Source: Ipomoea triloba
Taxonomy: Eukaryota > Streptophyta > Magnoliopsida > Solanales > Convolvulaceae
Length of the DNA stretch: 64,000 nucleotides
NCBI RefSeq assembly: GCF_003576645.1
Contig: NC_044916.1
Coordinates: 9,480,752-9,544,751, forward strand
Direction: 5' to 3'
In this document: in pieces, positions 22,131 through 31,620 of the stretch
How the letters are laid out: every line of letters begins with the position of its first letter
Position numbering within the stretch: the stretch's first letter is position 1
Made by a program: the position numbers and the translations under genes
The notes under the pieces: model-generated
What the model was told of the DNA's origin: nothing
Databases searched by the model: none
The model's input: the letters and a program-made list of their open reading frames with translations, nothing else

Positions 22131-23959
22131 ATTTAATTTTTTGCAGTAAATGATAAAAATTATATATATATTTTTTGTTGCATGTTCAAGTCATGCTAAA
22201 AATTGTGTGGGTTTAACTACTCATTGGTTATCAATATTTATAATTAATTATTTTGTTTTAATTATACTATAATAAAACATTTTCTCAATTTCAATAAAAT
22301 ACAATATTATATCTTATTATGATTAAATTAATTCATCACTTGAAAAGTAACATAATTGCTTGCATAGGCAGCTCATCTGATTGTAGAGGTAAAATTTGTC
22401 ACAAGACAAGATATCAATGATTGAATAGTCTCACCAGCGGTTGTTGATGGGTGTTTTTACCTTTTGTAACAAGAAAGTAATGCAGCGGGTTGATATTTTT
22501 CGCGTACTCCTATTACTATATGAGTAAAATAAAGATTTTTATTGAATTTTTTTCAACAAACAATTTATTACGGAGTACTTTTTATAAATTATTATTAATT
22601 TTCATTGAACTACTATATATTCAAATTGTTGCACGTTGATCTAAAGATATATACAATTTTAAGACCATTGGTTTCCATTGAAGATCCTAATACTACAAAA
22701 TTATCTTTTGACGTGACAAAATAAAATAACTATTTTCATAGCTATTTTATATAATTGGTGGCTAGAGCATTATATTATATTTCAATTTTTTTAATTATTA
22801 TATATGATATAAATTTCATAATGAATATAATTATAAATATATTTTATAATCCGTGTATTGTAGGAATAAAATACAAATATTTAATAAAATAATATAAAAT
22901 ATTACTATTTTGCTATTTTACGAATACAAAATAAGAGCTTATGTTTTCCAATTTTGTATTGAAACTTGAAAGTTTTGAAAACTTTTGAAAGATAAAAATA
23001 ACTTGAACAAAAACTTTATTTATTTATTTATTTATTTTGCTCTTTACTAAAAAATAGATATTTTTTTTTGGTAACTGAGCAAGCCCTAATTGCTACTGTC
23101 ACTCACCACAAATATTAAATACTTTTATTTATATAAAATAATTAAAATCAAACACTCTTTATTTTATAAATTAAAAATAGGAAAATGTTAATATCTTCTA
23201 CAATTATCATTCACAAGACAACCATCACACAATGTGACAAAATGCTAACCACTTTTTTTTTTTTAATCTGTAAGTTTATGTGGTAGATAAGTGTGTGTAA
23301 ATTCTAAAAAGTAGATGTGTATCATATGCATGCGATTATTATACTTGAATCATATTTGATCCCCGATTATTAATATTTTTAACATTTGATCCTGTCGTGC
23401 AAGTTTCCTACCAAGTATTGCCGGAATGTCAAGACTAGATATCAATTTTATTTGCCAAATAGTGACTACCCTCAATTTTGACCAAGTATTGCCAAATTTA
23501 TCTAGTACGTACCTTCAATTTGTCAAATAGTGACTATAATTTTTCTCTCGTCATTTAAAAAAGTTGAAAAATATTTGAAGTAATTAGATCGTGTCCCTAA
23601 CCTTTGATTGCTTTGTTATCTAATTATATACTGTTGGAAATTTTAGTTAAAAATAGTAATTTTAAGTGGCTATTTTGTGATACAAATATATGTAGGATCT
23701 ATTTTTTATTTGATCGGGTTAGTTTATAAATTCTTTACAAGAATAAAGTGAAGCACCAACTTAATTGTAAAATTAAGACGGTTAGAAGTGGTCAATGTGG
23801 TTAATATGAATCATTGATGCCAAATTTTTTAAAATAATTTTTTCAACTTGTACAAGAAAAATCAAATATTATAGTCCAACGTGGTGCAGCCACCATGGGC
23901 TGGGAATGCAATTGAGAAGTGTATTGGGAATGCACTTCTTGGTGAGTATGGTAATTAGC
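22131..23959. other. AT-rich intergenic DNA, no gene seen
   Basis: There are no sustained reading frames. From about 23633 there is a TGTTGGAAA... stretch of about 70 bp that resembles the start of the LTR at 59360 and is probably an LTR relic. Confidence 0.5.
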
Positions 23960-24189
23960 CAATCATGATTGTGTGGACCATACTATCAAATAATGCACAT
24001 TCAGTATAAAAATAATGTACATTATATTCAGGGGATGTACATTATTTGTGTACTGAATGTACATTATTTTTGTAGTATAAAAATAATGTACATTCAGTAC
24101 AAAAATAATGTACATTTAGTACATTAAAAATGTACATTTTATCATGGTCCACACAGCTGTGTGGACCATGATCCATACAATAATTTGCC
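23960..24189. mobile_element. 230-bp MULE-type MITE with palindromic ends, 9-bp TSD
   Basis: The 9-mer GTAATTAGC flanks it at 23951-23959 and 24190-24198. The ends are imperfect inverted repeats built round GTGTGGACCAT. The right end also contains a local palindrome (GGTCCACACAGCTGTGTGGACC). The interior repeats AATGTACATT about six times. The end TACAATAATTTGCC recurs at other loci in the window. Confidence 0.85.
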
Positions 24190-24199
24190 GTAATTAGCA

Positions 24200-24625
24200 C
24201 CCTTCGTGAGGTGCTATGGAGCACTGAAAGGCCTTCCTTAATAGTTGAGCTTTTTGATGAGATTTTATAGGCACGATTAGGAAAGAAAAAAAATAAGAGG
24301 GGAAGGAAAAAGGGAGAATAAAAAAATAAAACAAAATATGAAAAGGAAAAAAAAAAAAAAAAGAAGTAAAACATGTGGAATTACACGCCCAGCGAGCGCG
24401 TGGAGTACACATGCCTAGCTGAGCGCTTGTTTTGCAGCTCACGCGAACTGTCTCTCTTCTTAAATTTTGATGGTTTCCACTATTTTAATAAAAACCTTTG
24501 ATTTGCAGGAGCACCCCAAATTTTCTCTTTCTTCCCCTTCTCTCCTCCACCTCAGTTTTGTCATTCTCAAAATATGTGAAAAACCAACTAATGGGGAAGG
24601 CCTAAGGTGCTAATTATGCATTTAT
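24200..24625. mobile_element. MITE with AGGCCTTCC inverted ends (copy 1 of 3)
   Basis: AGGCCTTCCTTAATAGTTG near 24231 is mirrored by CAACTAATGGGGAAGGCCT ending near 24603. The interior has an A-rich purine stretch followed by a GC-rich block (ACACGCCCAGCGAGCGCG). Copies with the same order lie at about 62730-63078 and 63129-63510. The exact outer borders and TSD were not resolved. Confidence 0.65.
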
Positions 24626-24871
24626 GCACTTTACAAGAGATGCATAATTGCACCTTGAAAAAAAACTGTGTTCAAGCTTTTTATGTTCTAGTTCGTCGAA
24701 GGTATTATAGTTTGTGTGATCGAACTATAGTATCGTTGATCTATTTTATTCTGGGAGACTGACACTACAATACTCCTAGCACCTCCCGGAAGTAGCGAAT
24801 CGATTTTAAAAAATGTGTAAATATCACATGTTTTGGATCCCTTTTTCCTTGCTTTTTTTTTTTGTTGGGAT

Positions 24872-24898
24872 TATATATATATATATATATATATATAT
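24872..24898. repeat. (TA)n microsatellite
   Basis: About 13 TA units. Confidence 0.95.
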
Positions 24899-25001
24899 GG
24901 ATTGTAATATCGACTTATTTGTTCTACATATACTCCATATTATCCTTGAGACATAGCTGAAATAATCAACCAATTTTAAATAAATTCAAATTAATTGAAA
25001 T

Positions 25002-25472
25002 TGTTATGAAATAAAACGAAAATAGTGAATGTCCAAGCAAGGATTCGAGCTCTTGACCTCTTGTTCATATATTGGGAATCCATCCATTAAACTGCATACA
25101 CTATCACTATTGACGTTATGTCTATGTGTATATAACTGCTTACTGGGAGTCTTGAGCAACAATTCAATCAGCTAAACAACAAAATTAGGTGGAGCCTACA
25201 GGATTCGAACACGAGAATTCAGGAGAGGCTCAACTTTTAGGCTTCAGACTTATCCAACTAGACTAGCACAATTATGTGTTTATTACTGTACATTTAATAT
25301 TTGTTTATTCATTTCTGAACACTATAAATACCCCCCCTTAACTCTGTAATTTTTACACTAGAATCATCACTCATCAAATATCATTAGCTTCTTCTTTCTT
25401 TGCTCTCGGCTTTCTTATTATTATTACTATAAATATTTATATTATTAGTATTAATATTATTATTTCATAATA
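25002..25472 (+). repeat. 5' LTR of the young Copia element
   Basis: Begins TGTTATGAAAT and ends TTCATAATA (unusually not CA). It contains a TATA-like CACTATAAATACCC near 25319-25332, likely the Pol II promoter. On the minus strand it contains an A-box-like TAGTCTAGTTGG (25254-25265) and a B-box-like TGTTCGAATCC (25201-25211). Confidence 0.95.
25319..25332 (+). promoter_or_regulatory. TATA box of the Copia 5' LTR
   Basis: CACTATAAATACCC fits the plant TATA consensus. It lies about 140 bp before the LTR end, so transcription would start within the LTR, as expected for a U3/R arrangement. The identical site in the 3' LTR (about 30712-30725) points at the gene starting at 31138. Confidence 0.6.
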
Positions 25473-25578
25473 CGTTATCAGCACGAGGACTCGGGTTCAA
25501 CCATCACTTAGGTAATATTTCTTTACATATTTTATTTTATACTACGTAATATTTTATATTTTATATAATATTACCAAT

Positions 25579-26553
25579 ATGTCAAACCTTACAAATCTTG
25601 AATTTGTGGGACTTGATATATCTGGAAAAAATTACCTGTCATGGGTATTAGATGTTGAAATGCATCTAAATGCAAAGGGTCTCGGTGAAACTATTAAAGA
25701 AAATAATGATGCCTCGATTCAAGATCGAGCAAAGGCAATGATTTTCATTCGCCATCACCTTGACCAAGGGTTGAAAGATGAATATCTTACTGTGAAAGAA
25801 CCCTCTGAACTCTGGAAAAATTTGAAAGAAAGATATGACCACCAAAGGACAGTAATTCTCCCAAAAGCCCGTTATGATTGGCTTCACTTGCGTTTGCAAG
25901 ATTTTAAAACTGTGAGCGAATATAATTCTGCTATGTTTAAAATAAGCTCTCAGTTGTTGTTATGTGGGGAGAAAATCACTGATGATGATATGCTTGAAAA
26001 AACCTTCTCTACTTTTCATGCATCGAATATGGTGCTACAACAGCAATATAGAGAGAAGGGTTTTACTAAATATTCCCAGTTGATTTCATGTCTTCTGGTG
26101 GCTGAACAAAATAATGAGCTGTTGTTAAAAAACCACGAAGCACGTCCTACTGGCTCAATCCCATTCCCCGAGGTGAATAGTGTGTCTAATAATAATAATG
26201 CTAAGGGCCATGGCCGTGGCCATAGCCGTAGACGGGGAAATGGAAGATATCGTGGTTATAATCCTGGTAGTGGACAAAATCGTCGCGGTGGTTACAATTC
26301 CAAGAATAAAAATTACCATCGAAAAGGAGAAAGTAGTGGTGCAAAACATGATAAGGACAAACGTGAAAATTATTCCAAACGTACTGAAAGCATATGTTAT
26401 CGTTGTGGCATGACTGGCCATTGGGAGCGCGTTTGTCATATATCAAAGCACTTTGTGGACCTCTATCAGGCATCCCTGAAAGGAAAAGCAAATATAGAGT
26501 CCAACAATGTTTTTATGGAAGACGATTTTGTTGACAGAAGACGATTTTGTTGA
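25579..26553 (+). CDS. Copia gag protein, C-terminus frameshifted
   Basis: 324 residues from the ATG at 25579. The N-terminal part is a UBN2-type gag domain (NYLSWVLDVEMHL, LWKNLKERYDH). An Arg/Gly/Asn-rich basic region (about residues 205-270) follows, then a single CCHC zinc knuckle, CYRCGMTGHWERVC. Near the end a 19-bp direct duplication (GAAGACGATTTTGTTGACA, twice) shifts the frame and creates an early stop, replacing about the last 15-20 residues. Gag packages element RNA into virus-like particles. The loss is small and may not abolish assembly; that is an inference. Confidence 0.9.
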   Translation: MSNLTNLEFVGLDISGKNYLSWVLDVEMHLNAKGLGETIKENNDASIQDRAKAMIFIRHHLDQGLKDEYLTVKEPSELWKNLKERYDHQRTVILPKARYDWLHLRLQDFKTVSEYNSAMFKISSQLLLCGEKITDDDMLEKTFSTFHASNMVLQQQYREKGFTKYSQLISCLLVAEQNNELLLKNHEARPTGSIPFPEVNSVSNNNNAKGHGRGHSRRRGNGRYRGYNPGSGQNRRGGYNSKNKNYHRKGESSGAKHDKDKRENYSKRTESICYRCGMTGHWERVCHISKHFVDLYQASLKGKANIESNNVFMEDDFVDRRRFC

Positions 26554-26754
26554 CACACAGTTGGATGTTGAAGATTATCTTGGGCCAGTTGAAAATCTAA
26601 ATTAATGTTTCAAGCTTGTTGTTTAAGATCGTTAAGATCTTTTTGTTAATATTTCTAAGCTTGCATGTTTAAGATCGTTTAGATCTTTCTGTTGTACTTT
26701 TGTTGTACTGCTTTTGTAATATATCTAATAAAATCTATCTCTTTGCTTGAAGAA

Positions 26755-29700
26755 ATGAATACATCATCACTTGTGGTTAAATCCAAGGCAAATGAAGAAG
26801 ATGTATGTATTGTGGATTGTGCAACTACACATACAATTCTTAAAAATGCAAAATATTTTTGCCTGTTGAAAAGAAATGAGGCATTTGTCACTACAATAAG
26901 TGGTAGTGCAAAAATGATTGAAGGCTTTGGAAGAGCCAATATATTATTGCCTGGAGGAACAAAATTGATGATTGATAATGCATTGTTCTCTCCAAAGTCT
27001 CATAGAAATTTGCTAAGCTTTAAGGATATCCGAAGTAATGGATATCATGTTGAGACTGTTAAGGAAGTGAATCAAGAATTCCTTCAAATTATAAAGGCAA
27101 TATCGGGAAAGAAATATGTGATGGAAAAATTCCATGCACTTCCCTCTGGTTTATATTGCACAAAAATAAATGTCATTGAAGCCAATCTTAGTGTAAACGA
27201 AAGGTTTACTAATTTAACTGATTTTAAGATTTGGCACGACCGCTTGGGTCATCCTGGATACGTGATGATGAGAAAAATAATTGAAAATACAAATGGCCAT
27301 ACCTTGAAGGAACATAAAATATTTCAAGGAAATGAATTCTTCTGTTCTGCATGTTCTCAAGGGAAATTGATTATAAGACCATCAACAACCAAAGTTGGTT
27401 TTGAATCACCTGCATTTCTAGAACGCATTCAAGGTGATATATGTGGACCTATACATCCACATTGTGGACCATTTAAATATTTTATGGTCCTAATTGATGC
27501 GTCAACAAGATGGTCACATGTGTGCTTATTATCATCTCGTAATATGGCATTTGCGAGATTGCTTGCTCAAATAATAAGGCTACAAGCACATTTTCCCGAC
27601 CATCCAATTAAATCAATCCGAATGGATAATGCTGGAGAATTTACATCCCAAGCTTTTGACAATTATTGTATATCACTTGGGATTGATATTGAACATCCAG
27701 TAGCGCATGTTCACACGCAAAATGGTCTAGCAGAATCACTTATCAAAAGGCTACAATTAATAGCTAGACCATTACTTATGAAAAGTAAACTCCCATCAAA
27801 TGTATGGGGGCATGCAATTTTGCATGCAGCAGCCCTAATTCGTATTAGGCCCACAAGTTATCATAAGTATTCTCCATTGCAATTAGCCTTTGGTCAGGAA
27901 CCTAATATTTCTCATTTGAGAACATTTGGTTGTGCAGTATATGTTCCTATTGCTCCACCGCAACGGACTAAAATGGGTCCTCAAAGGAGATTAGGAATAT
28001 ATGTTGGATATGAATCTCCCTCTATAATTAAATATTTGGAGCCATTAACGGGAGATGTGTTTACTGCACGATTTGCAGATTGCCATTTTGATGAAGCATT
28101 CTTTCCAACATTAAGAGAAGAAAATAAAGTTGTGGAAAGAATAATAACATGGAATACTCCATCATTGCTTCATCTAGATCCTAGAACTCAACAATGTGAA
28201 CAAGAAGTTCAAAGGATAATTCATTTGCGAGAATTGGCAAATAAACTGCCGGATGCATTTGCTGATCCGAAAAGGGTAACAAAATCTCATATCCCAGCAG
28301 CTAATGTCCCTGCTAGTATTGACATTCCAAAAGATCAAACTGGAAATGAATCTCAAGTACGCCTGAAGCGCGGAAGACCTATTGGTTCGAAGGATAAAAA
28401 TCCTCGAAAAAGAAAGGTCAATACAAAGAATGATCTTAGTGAGAATAAGGACATTCATGAGAAAAATCAAAGAAATGAATCTGAAGGGAATGAGATCCCT
28501 GGAGAAATTCATTCGCCAGAAATTGAGAAAAATGAAGAAATGTTGATAAATTATACTAATGCTAAAGATATATGCAATAGAAGTGAAGTTAGTTTGAATG
28601 CTTATTTTGCATATAATGTAGCATTAAGTATCATGAATGATGAGATGGATCAAGAACCAAGATCCATTCATGAATGTCAAAATAGGGACGATTGGCCTAA
28701 ATGGAAAGAAGCAATGCAAGCAGAATTGAATTCTCTTGAAAAACGAAAGGTATTTGGCCCAATCATTCGAACACCTGAAAAGGTAAAAGCTGTGGGTTGC
28801 AAATGGGTCTTTGTCCGAAAAAGAAATGAGAAAAATGAGGTCACAAGGTACAAAGCAAGACTCGTGGCTCAAGGATTCTCTCAAAGACCAGGTATCGATT
28901 ATGATGAAACATATTCCCCTGTAGTGGATGCTGTAACATTACGATACCTCATTAGCCTAACTGTGCATGAAAGGCTAAATATGCAACTAATGGATGTTGT
29001 AACAGCTTATCTGTATGGCTCACTTGATAGTGACATATACATGAAAGTCCCTGAAGGATTGAAAATGCCGGAAAGGCATAAAACAAGTCCTCGAGAACTT
29101 TATTCGATAAAGTTACAAAGATCTTTATACGGACTGAAACAATCAGGGCGCATGTGGTATAACCGACTTAGTGAATACTTACTAAAAGAAGGTTATACTA
29201 ATGATCCAATTTGTCCATGTGTTTTTATAAAAAGATCTAATCATGGATTTGTTATAATCGCTGTTTATGTTAATGATTTAAACATCATCGGGACTCCTGA
29301 TGAAATCCCAAAAACAGCAGATTATTTGAAAAGGGAATTTGAGATGAAAGATCTTGGAAAAACAAAATTCTGTTTGGGCCTACAGATTGAACATTTGGAT
29401 AAAGGGATATTTGTCCATCAATCAAATTATACCAAAAGAGTCATTGAGAGATTTTATATGGACAAAGCATATCCATTGAGCAGTCCAATGGTTGTTCGAT
29501 CCCTTGAGATGAAAAATGATCCTTTCCGACCTAAGGAAGATGATGAAGAAATCCTTGGTCCGGAAGTGCCATATCTTAGTGCAATAGGTGCACTAATGTA
29601 TCTTGCTAATAACACAAGGCCTGATATTGCATTTTCTGTTAATCTGTTAGCAAGATATAGTTCTTGTCCAACACAAAGGCACTGGAATGGCATAAAACAT

Positions 29701-30264
29701 ATATTGCGTTACCTCCAAGGAACAATTGATTTGGGACTATTTTATGAAAAATATTCCAAATTGGAGTTGTATGGATACGCAGATGCTGGATATCTTTCGG
29801 ATCCGCATAAAGCGCGATCCCAAACTGGTTATTTATTTATGAGTGCAGGTGCTGCCATATCTTGGCGTTCCACTAAACAAACATTGGTTGCCACTTCTTC
29901 AAACCATGCTGAGCTAATCGCTATTCATGAAGCAAGTCGAGAATGTGTGTGGCTTAGATCAATTACTCGATACATCAGAGGAGCATGTGGTCTGTCTGTG
30001 GATAATACAGCAACAACCATATATGAGGACAATGCAGCATGCATCGCTCAGTTGAAGGAAGAATACATCAAGGGAGACAGAATAAAGCACATTTCGCCAA
30101 AGTTTTTCTTCACTCACGACCTTCAGAAGAAAAATGAGATCAATATTCAACAAATTCGTTCATGTGACAACTTAGCTTATTTGTTCACCAAAGCGCTACC
30201 CACAACTACGTTCAAGAAATTAGTTCGTGGAATCGGTATGCGTCATCTCAAAGATCTTCAGTGA
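26755..30264 (+). CDS. Copia pol polyprotein with altered RT active site (YVND)
   Basis: 1169 residues from the ATG at 26755. The frame is open further upstream without an ATG. It is separated from gag by about 150 bp of non-coding sequence rather than fused. Order: protease with VDCATTHTI (D-C-A where D-S-G/A is usual), GAG-pre-integrase and HHCC zinc site (HDRLGHPG...CSACSQGK), integrase core (GDICGP, MDNAGEF, HTQNGLAES), linker, reverse transcriptase (WVFVRKRNE, LVAQGFSQRPGIDYDETYSPV), RNase H (GYADAGYLSD, ATSSNHAELIAI, YEDNAACI). The catalytic YVDD box reads Y-V-N-D, with the first Asp replaced by Asn at residue 840 (codon AAT, 29272-29274). That Asp is essential in known reverse transcriptases, so this copy is predicted to lack polymerase activity. 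No stops or frameshifts are seen. Confidence 0.95.
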   Translation: MNTSSLVVKSKANEEDVCIVDCATTHTILKNAKYFCLLKRNEAFVTTISGSAKMIEGFGRANILLPGGTKLMIDNALFSPKSHRNLLSFKDIRSNGYHVETVKEVNQEFLQIIKAISGKKYVMEKFHALPSGLYCTKINVIEANLSVNERFTNLTDFKIWHDRLGHPGYVMMRKIIENTNGHTLKEHKIFQGNEFFCSACSQGKLIIRPSTTKVGFESPAFLERIQGDICGPIHPHCGPFKYFMVLIDASTRWSHVCLLSSRNMAFARLLAQIIRLQAHFPDHPIKSIRMDNAGEFTSQAFDNYCISLGIDIEHPVAHVHTQNGLAESLIKRLQLIARPLLMKSKLPSNVWGHAILHAAALIRIRPTSYHKYSPLQLAFGQEPNISHLRTFGCAVYVPIAPPQRTKMGPQRRLGIYVGYESPSIIKYLEPLTGDVFTARFADCHFDEAFFPTLREENKVVERIITWNTPSLLHLDPRTQQCEQEVQRIIHLRELANKLPDAFADPKRVTKSHIPAANVPASIDIPKDQTGNESQVRLKRGRPIGSKDKNPRKRKVNTKNDLSENKDIHEKNQRNESEGNEIPGEIHSPEIEKNEEMLINYTNAKDICNRSEVSLNAYFAYNVALSIMNDEMDQEPRSIHECQNRDDWPKWKEAMQAELNSLEKRKVFGPIIRTPEKVKAVGCKWVFVRKRNEKNEVTRYKARLVAQGFSQRPGIDYDETYSPVVDAVTLRYLISLTVHERLNMQLMDVVTAYLYGSLDSDIYMKVPEGLKMPERHKTSPRELYSIKLQRSLYGLKQSGRMWYNRLSEYLLKEGYTNDPICPCVFIKRSNHGFVIIAVYVNDLNIIGTPDEIPKTADYLKREFEMKDLGKTKFCLGLQIEHLDKGIFVHQSNYTKRVIERFYMDKAYPLSSPMVVRSLEMKNDPFRPKEDDEEILGPEVPYLSAIGALMYLANNTRPDIAFSVNLLARYSSCPTQRHWNGIKHILRYLQGTIDLGLFYEKYSKLELYGYADAGYLSDPHKARSQTGYLFMSAGAAISWRSTKQTLVATSSNHAELIAIHEASRECVWLRSITRYIRGACGLSVDNTATTIYEDNAACIAQLKEEYIKGDRIKHISPKFFFTHDLQKKNEINIQQIRSCDNLAYLFTKALPTTTFKKLVRGIGMRHLKDLQ

Positions 30265-30394
30265 TGTCATAAACAGGGGGAGCATATTATTGTACTCTTT
30301 TTTCCTTAACCAAAGTTTTTTTCCCACTGGGTTTTTCTTTGGTAAGGTTTTTAACGAGACAATATAATGTTCCTCCTTTTGGACATCCAAGGGG

Positions 30395-30865
30395 TGTTAT
30401 GAAATAAAACGAAAATAGTGAATGTCCAAGCAAGGATTCGAGCTCTTGACCTCTTGTTCATATATTGGGAATCCATCCATTAAACTACATACACTATCAC
30501 TATTGACGTTATGTCTATGTGTATATAACTGCTTACTGGGAGTCTTGAGCAACAATTCAATCAGCTAAACAACAAAATTAGGTGGAGCCTACAGGATTCG
30601 AACACGGGAATTCAGGAGAGGCTCAACTTTTAGGCTTCAGACTTATCCAACTAGACTAGCACAATTATGTGTTTATTACTGTACATTTAATATTTGTTTA
30701 TTCATTTCTGAACACTATAAATACCCCCCCTTAACTCTGTAATTTTTACACTAGAATCATCACTCATCAAATATCATTAGCTTCTTCTTTCTTTGCTCTC
30801 GGCTTTCTTATTATTATTACTATAAATATTTATATTATTAGTATTAATATTATTATTTCATAATA
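30395..30865 (+). repeat. 3' LTR of the young Copia element
   Basis: 471 bp, matching the 5' LTR except at two positions. Its U3 promoter faces the gene at 31138, whose ATG lies 272 bp beyond the LTR edge. Confidence 0.95.
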
Positions 30866-31137
30866 GAAATATATATATCTCACAATACAATTTATATGGG
30901 ACCTCAAGTTAGTTTAGAGTGCACCTCACGCTCACGCATTGAAATCCAAATTTTCCGAATTGTGTTGATAATAATGGGCGTTGACAGCGACGGTTTTCTT
31001 GTGTTTACTTTTTGTCTTGTGGTAATCCGTTAATGCTCACAAATGCCTACTCGAACGAACGGTATCACAAAATCGGGTTTTCGCGTAGAATTTTCTTGAA
31101 TTGATCATCTATCTGTTTTTGTTTGTCTTGGTATTTT
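30866..31137 (+). promoter_or_regulatory. Residual promoter / 5' UTR of the 31138 gene
   Basis: The only native upstream DNA left between the Copia 3' LTR and the ATG at 31138. No strong TATA box was recognised apart from a TATATATA stretch at 30871-30878. Any further upstream control elements were displaced 5.9 kb by the insertion. Confidence 0.45.
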
Positions 31138-31620
31138 ATGTCTGTTCCCAATAAAAACCGATTTGGCTCTGGTAATTGTAAGGATCATCGATATAGATCG
31201 GGTGGAGGAGATGTTGGACCAAGTGGCGCCGGCAATGACGAAGAGGGCGGTGGGCGAAAAGAGGGAGAGGGAGAGGGAGATGATAATAGGAAGAAGGGGA
31301 AAAAGGTGTCGATATTAGGGTTCCGAAAGGTGAAGAGGAGTGTCCTGAGGAGGAAGCAGAAAGGCAATTCCAATTCTGTTGGTCCTAGCAGAGCAGCGTA
31401 TGGGCAGTGTTTCTTATGCTTGAAGCCTCCGCGGGATATGGATTCTCAGACTCAATCACAGGCAAGTGACCCTAATAGCCCTGATTTTGGTTATGAGATG
31501 TTGAGAGTCTTGATTGAGAAGAATGATTTTTATTCCAAAGAATGCAACCCACATTTGGATGAACAATTTGTCCCCTCTTGCCCTCATCAAACTGTTGTCA
31601 ATACATGTGAAAAAAATTGA
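31138..31620 (+). CDS. Small conserved plant protein of unknown function
   Basis: 160 residues, single exon, from the first ATG (MSVPNKNRF) to TGA. The N-terminal half is Gly/Glu/Lys-rich and likely disordered (GGGDVGPSGAG, EGEGEGDDNRKKGKK). The C-terminal half carries a Cys pair (GQCFLCLKPP) and a block, DFGYEMLRVLIEKNDFYSKECNPHLD. I associate that block with a family of short plant-specific uncharacterised proteins. No signal peptide or membrane segment is visible. Codon use and the conserved C-terminal block argue that the gene is real. No function should be assumed. It lies directly downstream of a young Copia element. Confidence 0.8.
   Translation: MSVPNKNRFGSGNCKDHRYRSGGGDVGPSGAGNDEEGGGRKEGEGEGDDNRKKGKKVSILGFRKVKRSVLRRKQKGNSNSVGPSRAAYGQCFLCLKPPRDMDSQTQSQASDPNSPDFGYEMLRVLIEKNDFYSKECNPHLDEQFVPSCPHQTVVNTCEKN

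Larger units (their letters stand above)
25002..30865 (+). mobile_element. Full-length young Ty1-Copia retrotransposon, 5864 bp
   Basis: Complete order: LTR, PBS region, gag, pol, purine tract, LTR. The TSD GAAAT is at 24997-25001 and 30866-30870. The two 471-bp LTRs differ at only two positions by direct comparison (G/A near 25094 against 30487, and A/G near 25214 against 30607). A conserved plant-Copia post-LTR motif, CGTTATCAGCACGAG, follows the left LTR. Purine tracts lie at 30273 (CAGGGGGAGC) and directly before the right LTR (CCAAGGGG). The insertion is recent, yet two coding defects are present: a 19-bp duplication in gag and an altered RT catalytic motif. It is probably non-autonomous today. 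Confidence 0.97.

Noticed and set aside
24042..24442. Phe-rich minus-strand ORFs
   Set aside because: Translation of the A-rich stretch inside a MITE.
25201..25280. Possible tRNA gene in the Copia LTR
   Set aside because: A and B boxes fit, but acceptor and T stems do not pair properly, so it is reported only as a tRNA-like promoter motif.
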